Shown here: positions 13,339 through 25,670 of the stretch, piece by piece | Numbering within the stretch: position 1 is the first letter of the stretch | How the letters are laid out: every line of letters starts with the position of its first letter | Assembly: GCA_023678885.1 (NCBI GenBank) | Contig: CM042985.1 | Location: 8,978,985-9,042,984 of the forward strand | Direction: 5' to 3' | Origin: Pogostemon cablin | Taxonomy: Eukaryota; Streptophyta; Magnoliopsida; Lamiales; Lamiaceae | DNA: 64,000 bases | Program-made: the position numbers and the translations under genes | The notes under the pieces: model-generated | Told to the model about the DNA's origin: nothing | Database searches by the model: none | The model's input: the letters and a program-made list of their open reading frames with translations, nothing else

Positions 13339-13935
13339 GGTGCACTCAGGGGCGGACGCACATTGGGCCCAGGGGGCACTGGGCCCCCTGAATTTTTCAA
13401 AATAATTATTATATATAATAAAAGTAATATATCTACAAATGACCTAGTGGTTGCTTAATGGATGAGGTAATGAGAGGTCGGGAGTTCGACTCTCACAAAG
13501 CTACTCCTTCTTTAATTTTAAATTGATTATTTATTTCTTTTTTATATCATATTATTATTTATTGATTATTTATTTTTTTTTTATATCATATCACTATATT
13601 ATTATTTATTTATAGGTTTATTTAACATATTTTCTCGTAAAGAAAAAAAGTAATTTTATCTGATATATTTAAAAGATTAAAATTTCAAAATAAAAAAATA
13701 ATATTTTTATCTGATATATTTAAAAGATTAAAATTTCAAAATTATCAATCTCATCTAATACATACAACACACTTTACATTTATATAAAAATACTAAAATA
13801 TCTAAAAAATGTTAGTAAAGTTAGTAAATAAATAATTTTTCTTAAATAATATGGAATTGTAAATATGAACCGTTTTATAAGAGGAAGGAATTTGAGCCCC
13901 TGGACAAATTTTCTGCGTCCGCCACTGGGTGCACT
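13339..13935. mobile_element. Non-autonomous hAT-like element with 8-bp target duplication
   Basis: The body is 13347-13927. Its ends CAGGGGCGGACGCA and TGCGTCCGCCACTG are inverted repeats with one mismatch. The 8-bp direct repeat GGTGCACT flanks both ends perfectly (13339-13346 and 13928-13935). Terminal CAGNGGCGG and an 8-bp duplication are hAT hallmarks. No transposase is encoded. Inside lies a tRNA-like pol III promoter, listed separately. Confidence 0.88.
13441..13496 (+). other. tRNA-like pol III promoter (A and B boxes) inside the hAT-like element
   Basis: A box-like TAGTGGTTGCTTAATGG lies at 13445-13461 and a consensus B box GTTCGACTC at 13484-13492, spaced as in a tRNA gene. No full cloverleaf with a matching acceptor stem is apparent, so this is not called a tRNA gene. 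It could be a captured SINE head or an ancient tRNA relic. Confidence 0.5.
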
Positions 13936-14746
13936 CATATATATATAATTTTTATTCTATATTTGTATATTTCTTAATAATTGTATACTCTTTTCATACT
14001 CAATTTTTCAATAAAAAAACTAACAAAAAAATCACTAACAAAGTATACATATATTTTTTTATATAATTATATGGAGTATGTTTTTGTTCATAATTGTATA
14101 TGTTTCGAAAGGTGGGTACACTGTATTCTTCTGAGATGTTGGGTGCACGATAGTATTAGCCATTGATAATAGTAGCAAGTAGACAATATTGTGCCTGATT
14201 TTAGGTTGCCATAATCTACACCAATAATTCTAAATTATGGTTGTGGGCTATAAAAAAAATTTCATAAATTGATTGATGAATTATTAATTAGAATCTTTTA
14301 TTTATGTAAAGAAGCTAGAGATGGACACTTTCTAAAATATTAAGATTTACTCTATGTTGATAAAATTTTAGGTTATGACAACTCCATTTGAGTTTGAGCT
14401 CTTATAGTATTTGATAAGCTATTACAAATCCTAGTATATATAATATAATATTAATAGGATAAATATAAATGGATCAAATTGATTCGGATCAATTGGGTTG
14501 ATATGGTAAGTTTTGAATAATTAAAAAAGTTTAAAGACTAAATTATTCTTATAACATATAAGGTAGTATTAATTATAATTTATGTAAGAATTATCATATT
14601 AATTGAACTAATAAGATGCATTAATTGTTTTACTTTTTTTATAAAATAATTTTAATTATAATATAAATATTAATCTATATCTAATTTATTATTATTAATT
14701 AAACAAAATTATATATACTTATATTTATATACTAATAATTATATAA

Positions 14747-16286
<1,540 letters not shown>

Positions 16287-16600
16287 CACTACAAAAATAC
16301 TGCAATATTTTTTACCAACGGAATATTCTGTTGGTAAAAGTCTTAATTACATTGTTAAATTGGTTTAAAAGTGGAGGTTGGTAAATTTTTAGTAACGAAA
16401 ATTCAATTCTGTTGATGAATAATTTCATTCATAATTTATAAGTATTCCGTTGGTAATTACCAACAGATGAATTCCGTTAGTAAAATAGAGAATAAATCAA
16501 TTGGCATTTCGTTGCTAAAAGAAAAATGTCATTTTTGTTGCTAATATGCCGGTAATTACTAATGGAATTCACCATTTGTGTTAAAAAAAAAATTCTAGTG
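16287..16600. mobile_element. Short non-autonomous CACTA element
   Basis: The left end is CACTACAAAAATAC and the right end AAATTCTAGTG, i.e. CACTAGAATTT on the other strand. A 3-bp TAA flanks both sides, the CACTA target-duplication size. Repeated ACCAACGGA/CCGTTGGTA motifs in both orientations sit inside, as expected of subterminal transposase-binding repeats. There is no coding capacity. Confidence 0.8.
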
Positions 16601-16654
16601 TAAATCGTCCATACCTTTTTTTAATAAATAATTATTAATTAAAATTAATTTTAA

Positions 16655-16655
16655 G

Positions 16656-16700
<45 letters not shown>
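16655..16700. repeat. (TA)n microsatellite
   Basis: An alternating TA run of roughly 45 bp directly downstream of the small CACTA element. Confidence 0.9.
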
Positions 16701-16703
<3 letters not shown>

Positions 16704-17524
16704 TAATAAATCGTCCATATCTTTGTTTTATTTTTGAATAAATAATTATTAGTTAAAATTAATTTTAAATATAATATATACTATAAAAGAAAAAAATAAA
16801 AATAGGAATGCCAAGATAAGATATTCAAATAGAATAAATTAATTATAATTTATTTATGGATTGAAATTAATTAATCTAATTAATGAAATTAACATGAAAA
16901 TTAATTAATCTAATTAATGAGCTCATATAAGCTAAATTAGTTAAAATAGTAATTGAATCTTGCTATTGATCCGGATCAAATTGATCCAAGGTCCATATTA
17001 ATAAGTAGTAACTAATTATTAGCTTATTCACGAAGCCCACAAAATAAAAAACAGAAATTTCAGTCAGAATTATGAATACAGAAAAAACATGTTCCATCTT
17101 TTTCTTGATCCTCACATCCTTCATCTTCCTCCTCACTAGAGAATCCTAGACTATCCCTGCATTTACCCATGTCCTTGATGAGCATATCCACCAATCAATG
17201 CATATCAAGTTTCTCCTAGCGAAGAAAACTCTCTCTCAAGCCTCGATGCTTCCACATTTTCCGTACATGTCACAAATATATTCTCCTCCACATAGTCAGT
17301 AGACCATGAATCTCGGGTCTAACCTTTAAAGATCTTTTCTCCAAAAATGAACCCTAAATTTTGTAGTAATAACCACATATCCATTCAAATTGAAATAATA
17401 ATCTTTCCACAAAAATTCACGAGAAAGATCTAAACGGGAATAGCTACAATCAGAATTTGGGACATCCCACATCATCCAAATACAAAATTAACGCAAGACA
17501 TTTCAAATTGCCTTACTAATCTTC

Positions 17525-18115
17525 CCACGAACCCTAAGTATGGCTTCATCAAAATCTTTCATCGTAATCTCCGCTTCCCCAGCCATTGAAGACAAACATC
17601 CCCAATATCAGCCCCACCAAACCCATCTGTGAGTGCAGCCAGCCTCCACGAATTAAAACCATCTGTTTTTTTAATGCACTGTCTACAGTAGGTGGAGGTG
17701 GTGTGTTGGTGCTAGCCAAAATAATTACACCAGAAGTTTTCTTAATCAACTCCATTTCCTTAAGCTACTGCTTAACAGTTCCTTCACGGAGATAAATCGA
17801 AAAACCATTCCGGTCCAGTAGTCCTATCTTGCCAATGAAAATTATACTAGGGCCACACTGCCTTGCCTCATCAAACAACATTTTAAGAAGCTGATTCACC
17901 ATCAACTGCTTTTTCAAGAAGTATTTCGGGGGATCCAACAAATAAAGCACTCTTGGGATTTTTTGCCCCAAGCTTTCAGAACTTGTTTGGGTATTTTAGA
18001 AAGTGAAGGAACTTCATAATCTTATGTTTTGCTTCATCACAACCAGCTACATCTTTGAAGTCAACCTGGAAATTGGAGCAACAGAAAATGTTATGATGCT
18101 TAGCATCAACGACTG
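17525..18115 (-). pseudogene. FtsH-like AAA metalloprotease relic
   Basis: On the minus strand from about 18070 the sequence reads VDFKDVAGCDEAKHKI, the hallmark start of the FtsH AAA domain. It continues through a GAKNPKSALF block, then FDEARQCGPSIIFI (Walker B region), then TSGVIILASTN. Shifted frames further on give GFGGADIGDV and ITMKDFDEAILRV, resembling the end of the AAA module. Walker A (GPPGTGKT in the family) is destroyed, and the acidic Walker B residues are replaced (IIFIGKIG). In-frame stops and frame changes occur throughout. FtsH proteins are ATP-dependent membrane proteases of mitochondria and plastids; this copy cannot be active. A piece near 18640-18780 on the same strand encodes a hydrophobic stretch of unknown identity that may or may not belong to it. 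Confidence 0.7.
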
Positions 18116-18831
18116 AGTCCTGTTCACTATCAAAAAAAAAAATCAGCATTTGGTAAACAAGACGCTACTGGTCTTATCATAAGTTTATTAAAAAACATAG
18201 GGTTGTCAAATGATAATGTAAAAATATGTTATACTATTATATATTGCATGAGACACTGATAGATTCCTAGATGCAAGTTGGGAGATGTTATAAAAAAACT
18301 TTGTGAACAAATTTCCTAATATCCCGAGGAATACCATAAATACATCCAACATCAGTTTGCATACCTAATATAAGCACTTTTGTCAACTTCATGTCAACTA
18401 ATATGTATTCTTTAGCTTTTAGAGTGCTCTATCAACTCTATGATAACAAGACTTTACTGATGAAAATTTATAGAACCTGAGGCAATACATGTAATCCTAC
18501 GAAACCTCACTACTAGAAGCACAAAAAAATTTGACCCTGCATATAGGTGTTAATTCTAATTTAAATCTTCCTAATTTAATATGGGAAGTATGATTGTTAA
18601 GTATGAATATTAAGTAAATAAAATTCAACATGCTCCTCTTTTGCTTTTTGTTGCTTCAGTTTCTCTTTGAGTAGTTTGTATGTCTCCGTCAACCCATAAG
18701 CTAGAATAAAGACACTTTGAAGTATAAAAAAAGTCATTGCCCACGATTTAAGATCCTTTGCGCTTTTTCCTTCCTCTGAAATAAAATAAGCAAATCAGAT
18801 GGATTATTAAACTACGCACTATTATAAAAGA

Positions 18832-19171
18832 AAATGCCACATCTTGCCCTATATGGGTTGGGCAACATCTAAATTGCCCTATCATTTGTATTACATCTAA
18901 TTTGCCCACTAAATACATGTAATGCCATGAATGCCCCTAGGGGTGACCCACCCTTTAGCATTGAGAATAAAATGAGAGATACAGTTAGAGAACACAAGTC
19001 ATGTATCAGAATTTGTTGTTCTTTTATGAAAGGGCGTGTCAGCCAACTTAAAAAAAAAAACTCATTTACATTTTATTTATTTATTTAAATCCTATCACTA
19101 GACATTTAATATTATTTATTATCACAACAATTGAATAAAAAATCATGCACGTCCGCAGATAAATCTCATGT
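18832..19171. repeat. Left copy of a ~340-bp direct repeat
   Basis: The unit starts AAATGCCACATCTTGCCC and matches 22123-22459 in the same orientation with few differences. The shared start is sharp, and both copies end near ATCTYATGT. The two copies flank the Harbinger remnant. Confidence 0.88.
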
Positions 19172-19249
19172 ATCCAGATAAAAAACTACTTTTTCGAATT
19201 TTTCAGAAGGTAGCGTCCCTCAATTAAATTCTTTTAATTCATCTGGCGC

Positions 19250-20135
19250 ACCATTTTTCATGTATCCAAATCCCTATATGTCTTCTTATCCTCAATACAG
19301 ATTTCGTCCTGCAATTCCCATAAATCATCAGATACAGACAGAGACACTGCATCTCCAAACTCTCAGCGTTTGTCTTTCTCTTCTTAATTCTCTCCACAAG
19401 AATTGGAGTGGGTAAATCTCGCTACTGACTTTGAGAATGCCGAAGATTTACCAACGGTTACTAAAAAGAATTTTTATTCTTTTGATGAAAATGCTCTTCT
19501 CGCGAGATGTTGGCTCGATATCAGCACGAACCCCATTATCCGAAATGATAAAAAGCCAGAGCAAATGTGAATTCGGATCACCGAGGCATACAACACTAAC
19601 TGTTCAGGTGACATGATGTTTAGGACTCCTGATAAATTGAAGTCACATTACTACGCTCTACAGAAACATGTGAAATGGTTCAATTGTTGCTACAATCAAG
19701 AGAAAAAGACCTGGGGGAGTGGGTGCAGTGATGCTGATATTGAAGACAAAACGAAGGTTCAATATAAAGTGAAGCATTGTTCTAAATTTTTACAAATCAA
19801 ATCTTAGAAAGTATTGAAAGAAAGTCCGAAGTTCTACGATGCAGATGGTGTTTTTCGCGACTCATAAAAGGCAAAAGACTCGGCGAGTGGAGAGTATATG
19901 GTATCCTCAAACACTGAATTGGAAGTTGGAGATGAAGGCCGTGAGGAGCCCCTTCCCCCAATGGGAAAAAATGCAGCAAGGCGAATCTGGAAGGGTAAAG
20001 GAAAAATAACTGCATCGATAGGAGAAATTGACAGAGCTCTTGAGAAAAGGCTTAAGAACTTGGAAGAGCAGCTCAAGACAAAGAACGAAGGAATTACTAA
20101 GATTGCCGAGCTAAAGATTATAAGATACTCATAAA
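19250..20135 (+). pseudogene. Harbinger ORF1 (Myb/SANT-like) pseudogene
   Basis: Shifting between frames, the sequence gives ENALLARCWLDISTNPII, then RTPDKLKSHYYALQKHV and WGSGCSDADIEDKT, then SPKFYDADGVFRDS. These blocks are typical of the plant transposon ORF1 often annotated as a glutathione S-transferase T3-like or NAM-associated protein. The final block (19898-20134) includes a charged helix with EIDRALEKRLKNLEEQL. Stops interrupt at 19568-19570, 19805-19807 and 19864-19866. ORF1 of this group is thought to bind DNA and help the transposase; this copy is dead. Confidence 0.72.
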
Positions 20136-20299
20136 AGATACCTCGAACATGACAGAGGATCAACTACGTATCTATCTCCACGTTGTGGATCAAATAAAGA
20201 AAGAATGTGGGTTGTGAATTTGAAGAATTAGTTGTTGTATTTTTCAGCATTGTAATGTTAGTTAATGTATTTTGTTTCGTATGAAAACTCATCAATGTA

Positions 20300-20405
20300 T
20301 TTCCTTTCGTTTTGAAAACTAGCCGTTGCGAAACTATCTGTGTGAAACTAGCTGTTATAAAATAGCCGTTGTAAAACTAACAATTATAAACTAGCCGTTG
20401 TGGAA
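20300..20405 (+). repeat. Short array of CTAGCCGTTG-type units
   Basis: Between ORF1 and the transposase there are about five to six units of roughly 16-20 bp built on CTAGCYGTTRNRAAA. CCGTTG matches the Myb core CNGTTR. It could be a binding array for the element's own Myb-like ORF1 product or a promoter of the transposase. The array is seen; the role is inferred. Confidence 0.6.
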
Positions 20406-20509
20406 CTCTACTCTATTTAAATGATGTAATTGGATTGTTGGAACTCCTACCTGAGAACAATACACTCATAGAAACTCTTTATCCTTCCATTTCTTTCATT
20501 ATCTCAAAC

Positions 20510-21770
20510 ATGTCTTCTTCTTCTTATGAAAATGATAGTTTTCTTGAGTACATTTTGATAACACAATAGAGGAAGGAATAATGTCAGTACTTAAAAAAAA
20601 TAAGAGTTACGTGACAGTGTTGGGTCTTCTACTGGTGGTGCCAGAAAGCGAAGAACGTATGTGGACCGAAATCGTGAAGCGGGACACGCAAGATTCTACT
20701 GTGACTACTTCTCTGAAGATCCGATATACAGAAGCGAGATATTTCGTCATCGCTTTCGTATGTCGAGAGTTGTTCTTGCGCATAGCTGATGCACTGGAGT
20801 TCCACGATGAGTATTTTCGGTGGAGGGTAGATGCAGCTAGGAAAAAGGGTTATCTCTACTACAAAAGTGACGGTAGTCATTCGTCAATTGGCATATGGTG
20901 CACCTGCAGACCATTGGGATGAGTATCTACGTGTTGCCGAAACAACCTCTGTAGAATGTCTCTTTAAATTTTATCGGTGTGTGATCGAACTTTTTGGCGA
21001 ATACTACTTGAGAAAGCCTAATCCCTTGAATTGTCAAAAGTTGTTACAAATGCACGAAAAAAGACATGGATTTCCCGAAATGCTGGAGAGCCTTGATTGC
21101 ATGCATTGGGAATGGAGGAATTGTCCGATAGCTTGGAAAGGCCAATTCACATGCGATAACCATGGCGTTCCAACAATCATGCTCGAAGCGGTTGCCTCTG
21201 CAGATTTATGAATATGGCATGCCTACTTTGGAGTATCAAGATCCAACAATGACATAAATGTGCTCAATCAATCTCCATTATTTACGGATACTCTGTAAGG
21301 ACGCGCTCCATCTGTTAATTTTACAATCATTGGTAAGCAATATAATCAAGGATATTATGTTACTGATGGAATTTATCCAGAATGGGCTGCTTTTGTGAAA
21401 AGCTTTCCATATCCTCAAGATCCAAAGAGGCAGCATTTTAAACGACTGTAAGAGGCTGCTAGGAAGGATGTCGAACGAGCCTTTAGAGTACTTCAAGCTT
21501 GTTGGACAATGGTTAGCGGTCCAACTCTTTTCTGGTACAAGAATAACTTGAAGGATATAATGTTAACTTGCATTATATTGCACAACATGATAATCGAAAA
21601 TGGCGATCCAAATGTGGCCATTCCGCCTCCACAAGTAAGTCAAGTATCAACTGGATCATTCAATGACTACGTCAGGAGAGGTGTTCAACTACGAGATAAG
21701 CAGAAACATCTCCAGCTTTGACAAGATTTAATTGAGCATGTTTGGACCCAATCCGGAGGATAATTATCTA
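20510..21770 (+). pseudogene. PIF/Harbinger DDE transposase pseudogene
   Basis: The reading frame opens with MSSSSYENDSFLEYILI at 20510 and is soon broken. Across frames the blocks FRWRVDAARKKG, LRKPNPLNCQKLLQMHEK, ESLDCMHWEWRNCPIAWKG, PTIMLEAVASADL, GSRSNNDINVLNQSPLF-type (here VSRSNNDINVLNQSPLF), YYVTDGIYPEWAAFVKSF and NNLKDIMLTCIILHNMIIEN appear in family order. In-frame stops lie at 21209-21211, 21296-21298 and 21449-21451, with frame changes in the first 400 bp. The family catalyses cut-and-paste transposition with a DDE triad; this copy cannot make a full protein. Confidence 0.88.
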
Positions 21771-22122
21771 CACATTAAATTGGTCGGATCAAAATTACTT
21801 TGTTGCTTTCGGAAGTCTTACTTTTATATTTTAATATATGTCTTTTTAATTGGTGTTTTTATATTTTATATAATTAAAAAAATGAATAATATTTTTTTAT
21901 TGTATAAAATTTAAATAATTGGAATATATAATTATTTATAATTTATTTGGAAATTAGGTAGATATAGTTGATAAATTAAATGAGAATAAAATAAAATTGA
22001 GGTGGGTCCCATCAAAAATCTACTTTTTGGTTTTATTGTTGGGGAGGAGTTTTGTTTTGGAGGTAGGATTTTTTGTTTTGAGGTGGCGCTGGCATGGCGC
22101 CCAAAAAACCTGCCCCTTAGGG

Positions 22123-22459
22123 AAATGCCACATCTTGTCCTATATGGGTTGGACAACATCTAAATTGCCCTATCATTTGTATTACATCTAATTTGCCCAC
22201 TATACATATAATGTCATGAATCCCCCTAAGGGGTGACACATCCTTTAGCAATGAGAATAAAATGAGAGATACAGTTAGAGAACACAAGTCATATATCAGA
22301 ATTTGTTGTTCTTTTATGAAAGGGCGTGTCAGCAAAGTTAAAAAAAACTTATTTACATTTTATTTATTTATTTAATTCCTATCACTAGACATTTAATATT
22401 ATTTATTATCACAACAATTGAATAAAAAAATCATGCACGTCCGCAGACAAATCTTATGT
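22123..22459. repeat. Right copy of the ~340-bp direct repeat
   Basis: This is the same unit as 18832-19171, in the same orientation. Unlike the left copy it runs on into the long field of CATGTCCGC motifs, so it appears to be the start of a larger repeat element whose left copy is truncated. Confidence 0.88.
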
Positions 22460-23165
22460 CCTCCGAGTGGTGTTCTCTCAATCTCAATCTGACATATCCT
22501 TATGTTTAAGAAAAAAATTAAATTATCTAAAATAAGATCATGTCCGCCGTGTAAAAAAAAATCACAAAATTATCACAATAATTGAATACAAAAGGTCCTA
22601 CACATCTGTCGAGTGTGTCCGCCTGCAAATCTCAATGGAAAATGTCCACATGTTTAAAAAATTAAATTATCTTAAATAAGATCATGTCCGCCGTGTTTAA
22701 AAAAAAAATCATTCACAATTTTTTTAATTCCCATCATAGGATATATATATATATATCATGCATGTCCGCAAAAAATCTCAAGTGTATTTCCGCTGTAAAA
22801 AAATCATTCATAATTTATTTTGAAAAGAATCTTATTTAAAATTTTATATATATTATCTTAAATATATATTAAGAAAACCATGCATGTCCACAAAAAAATA
22901 ATCTCACGTGTCCGCTGTAACAAAAAAAAAATCACAATTTATTATAAAAAGAATCTTACTCCATTTAAGATCCTATATATGATCTTATTTAAGATCTTTT
23001 CTCACACACATATATATAAAAATAAATTCTCATGCATGTCCGTAGAAAAATCTTGTGTGTCCACCGAAAAAAAAACTCACAATTTATTATTACAAGAATT
23101 AAATACAAAAAAATTCTATATGCTTACATGTCCGTCGTCCGCCCCCAAATCCCATACATACATAC

Positions 23166-23196
<31 letters not shown>

Positions 23197-23548
23197 CATA
23201 TATATATGTGTAAATGTTAAAAAAATTAAATTATTTTAAATGAGATCACAATTTTTTTAATAGACAAATTCTCTTGTGAAACATTACATATGTGAGACGA
23301 TTTGTGAGAAGTGTTATATATCTATTATATAAATAAAGTATGCTTAATGATTGTTAAAGTATGTTTTCTAAAGTATGATAAATGATGAATTAAACTATGA
23401 TTTTAGGGTGTTATAATAAGATTTATTATTGATATACTTTAATTACAAATAAATATACTTTACCTGTATAATAAATATACTTTAGTAATGGGTTTACCCG
23501 TCTCACAACCGTCTCACAAAAAAATCATCTCACAAGAAAGTTTATCTT

Positions 23549-23557
23549 ACACACACA

Positions 23558-23641
<84 letters not shown>
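23549..23641. repeat. Compound (CA)n(TA)n microsatellite
   Basis: A CA run with one interruption (CCCA) passes directly into a TA run of about 40 bp. Another mixed TA/CATA tract lies at about 23157-23210 and a TA run at 24059-24093. Confidence 0.95.
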
Positions 23642-23643
<2 letters not shown>

Positions 23644-23669
23644 TGAAATTGGGAATTAAAAAAAAGAGG

Positions 23670-23985
23670 GTATATTGGCACCCGGGTGCAAGGATGTACC
23701 CATATGTGTATGTCTTTTTATTTTATTTTGTATACATATTATTCTATTTTGTATTCGTGTTTTGTAATAATTGTATATTTTTTTCACATTAAGTTTTCAT
23801 TAAAAAAACTAACATACATATGTGTATAACATTTTATTAAATATTATATACAATTTTTCATTAAAAAATTAACAATTAAATTGTATACATTTTTACTCTT
23901 AATTGTATATATTCTTGTTTATATTTGTATATGGGTGCACCCTATTTTTAGGTGCACCCGGGTGCACAATAAATTGCCTAAAAAA
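23670..23985. repeat. Copy B of the dispersed GTGCACC repeat
   Basis: It begins near GGCACCCGGGTGCAAGG and ends at GGTGCACCCGGGTGCACA. The core carries the TTTTATTCTATTTTGTAT and ATTGTATA(C/T)TTTTTTCAC blocks shared with copies at 13303-14165 and 24895-25125. Confidence 0.7.
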
Positions 23986-24055
23986 ATAAATTGTGAATGA
24001 GTTTTCTTTTTTTCTTTTTTTTTTAAACACGGCGGACATGATCTTATTTGAGATA

Positions 24056-24098
<43 letters not shown>

Positions 24099-24559
24099 AC
24101 TGTCACAATAATTGAATAAAAGATTTTTTTGCGTGTCCGCCGATAAATTAATTATGTCCGCCGAGAAAGAAAGATGGGGTGTCTGCTGCAGTAAGAATGA
24201 GAGAGAGTGGTCAAACCCTATCCATGTTGAAATTTTTAAAAGTGGTCAAATATTATATCCCCACCTTAATATAATCTGCAATTGATTTGATCGTGTGTCT
24301 TGGGGTAGTACAGGATTTTTTATTAAAAAGTGGGCAAAATAGATAATTTATTAAAGGTAAATTGATGTCATTTAATTTAAATTGGCCATTTTGAGTTGTA
24401 TCCCTTTATAATAATAATAACAATAACAGTCTCACATCATTAGTTGCTCTTAATTATGCACGTTCCCTAAAAATATGGTATTAACTCAACTAAATATTAT
24501 GTACTAACTTATTATATTAAAATAATTATTTGAAATAAAATTTAACCCTCGTATGAATT

Positions 24560-24845
24560 TTGGATATGCAAAAACTTGTGTACACCCGGACGCATGGGGC
24601 ACGCTCCGTGCGCCTTTAGAATTTTGTGTTAAATTGTATACTCTTTAGTATAAAGATGTTTATCCTTTATTTTCTGAAGAAAAATAAAAAATATTAATGA
24701 AAAGTATATACCTTCTAGAACAAAATGGTGTACCCTTATTAATTAAGTGTATACCCTTAAGAACAAAATAATGTATCCTTACCCATAATACTAAATTCTA
24801 AAGGTGTACGGTGTCTCCGGAGACACGCAAGACCAACTTTTTTGG
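24560..24845. repeat. Related GC-punctuated repeat (CACCCGGACGC family)
   Basis: The left edge has ACACCCGGACGCATGGGGCAC and the right edge GTGTACGGTGTCTCCGGAGACACG, with a TATACCCTTA-rich core. The edges resemble the other GTGCACC repeats but the core differs. It is unclassified. Confidence 0.45.
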
Positions 24846-24894
24846 GTAAGTCTTGTGTGAGATCGTCTCACCTAAGATTATTTTATACTTTTTA

Positions 24895-25125
24895 AAATGA
24901 GTTGATATCCGGTGCACCCATATGTGTATAACTTTTTATTCTATTTTGTATATATATTATTCTACTTTGTATACATATTTTTTAATAATTGTATACTTTT
25001 TTCACACTCAATTTTTCATTAAAAAAACTAGCATACATATGTGTATAACTTTTTATTCAATAGTGTGTATACATATTTTTTAGAGTGAGGTTGTTGTGCA
25101 CCCGGGCGCCTTTGCAATTTCCATG
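24895..25125. repeat. Copy C of the dispersed GTGCACC repeat
   Basis: It begins GAGTTGATATCCGGTGCACC, identical to the start of copy A apart from one base, and ends GTGCACCCGGGCGCC. The core matches copies A and B. Confidence 0.7.
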
Positions 25126-25504
25126 CTCATTTACAATTTAAACCCCTAACAATACATATATTTAAATAAGATTGGAGGGGAGGATAATGTTCACATGGGG
25201 ACACGGAGTATCCCTCCGTGTCCCCGAGTACGCAGGAGCTTTTACCTATTTTTTAATAGTTGTATTTTTTTTTACACTTAATTTTTTTATTAAAATAAAA
25301 TAAACAAACAAATTATACTATTATATTTTATTTATAATTATAGGCAAAGACTGGAATAGACCAAACTTTTTTTTTTTAAATTCATACAACCGAACTTTTT
25401 TAAAGAAAATGGGTTAAATGCTTTAAAATTCGGGTCAGACTCCACGTCATTCAACCGCACCAAACTTCTTTCTCCACGTGAATTGGCGTTTCCGACGAGG
25501 AATT

Positions 25505-25670
25505 ATGGATTCGCGGCGGAGTGCTCGCAGCGACGAGGACGGTGACTGAGCTTGGTGCGATTCGCGTTCGGTGTATTAGGAAAGCCGACACCGATGGCGA
25601 TGGTAGGATTAATTTTCAAGAATTCTCGCAGGCGATTACCTCCGCTGCGTTTGATAATTGTTGGGCTTGA
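25505..25670 (+). pseudogene. EF-hand gene fragment
   Basis: An ATG at 25505 opens MDSRRSARSDEDGD and stops at once. In another frame (25557-25670) comes a canonical EF-hand loop, DTDGDGRINFQEF, with Asp at loop positions 1, 3 and 5, Gly at 6, Ile at 8 and Glu at 12, followed by SQAITSAAF and a stop. EF-hands bind calcium. Only one hand is present and I cannot name the parent gene. It may be a shortened duplicate or the first exon of an unrecognised gene with an early frameshift. Confidence 0.55.

Larger units (their letters stand above)
13303..14165. repeat. Copy A of a dispersed GTGCACC repeat, split by a hAT-like element
   Basis: The segment starts GAGTTGATATCCGGTGCA and continues on the far side of the hAT-like insertion with TTTTTATTCTATATTTGTAT and an ATTGTATACTCTTTTCA block. 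Related copies lie at 23670-23985 and 24895-25125. The family is unclassified; its ends are rich in the palindrome-like GGTGCACCCGGGTGCAC. Confidence 0.65.
19172..22118 (+). mobile_element. Degenerate PIF/Harbinger element (ORF1 + transposase)
   Basis: Two plus-strand decayed genes lie here in the order usual for plant PIF/Harbinger elements: an ORF1 with a Myb/SANT-like region, then a DDE transposase. Element limits are uncertain; terminal inverted repeats and a TTA/TAA duplication were not found with confidence. The right part ends in a GC-rich block (GGCGCCCAAAAAACCTGCCC) immediately before the right direct repeat, with no obvious partner on the left. Confidence 0.7.
22430..24190. repeat. 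Field of dispersed CATGTCCGCC motifs
   Basis: Motifs related to CATGYCCGCMG recur about every 50-150 bp: near 22433, 22535, 22612, 22680, 22758, 22880, 23034, 23129 and 24135-24165. An inverted copy (CGGCGGACATG) lies near 24033. Between them are A-runs and an ATTATCTTAAATAAGATC-type block. There is no coding capacity. The pattern resembles the subterminal repeats that bind transposases in CACTA, hAT and Mutator elements. Element class is not resolved. Confidence 0.6.

Noticed and set aside
23540..23650. CRISPR-like array
   Set aside because: The repetition is simple CA/TA microsatellite without spacers, and the window is a plant nuclear genome.
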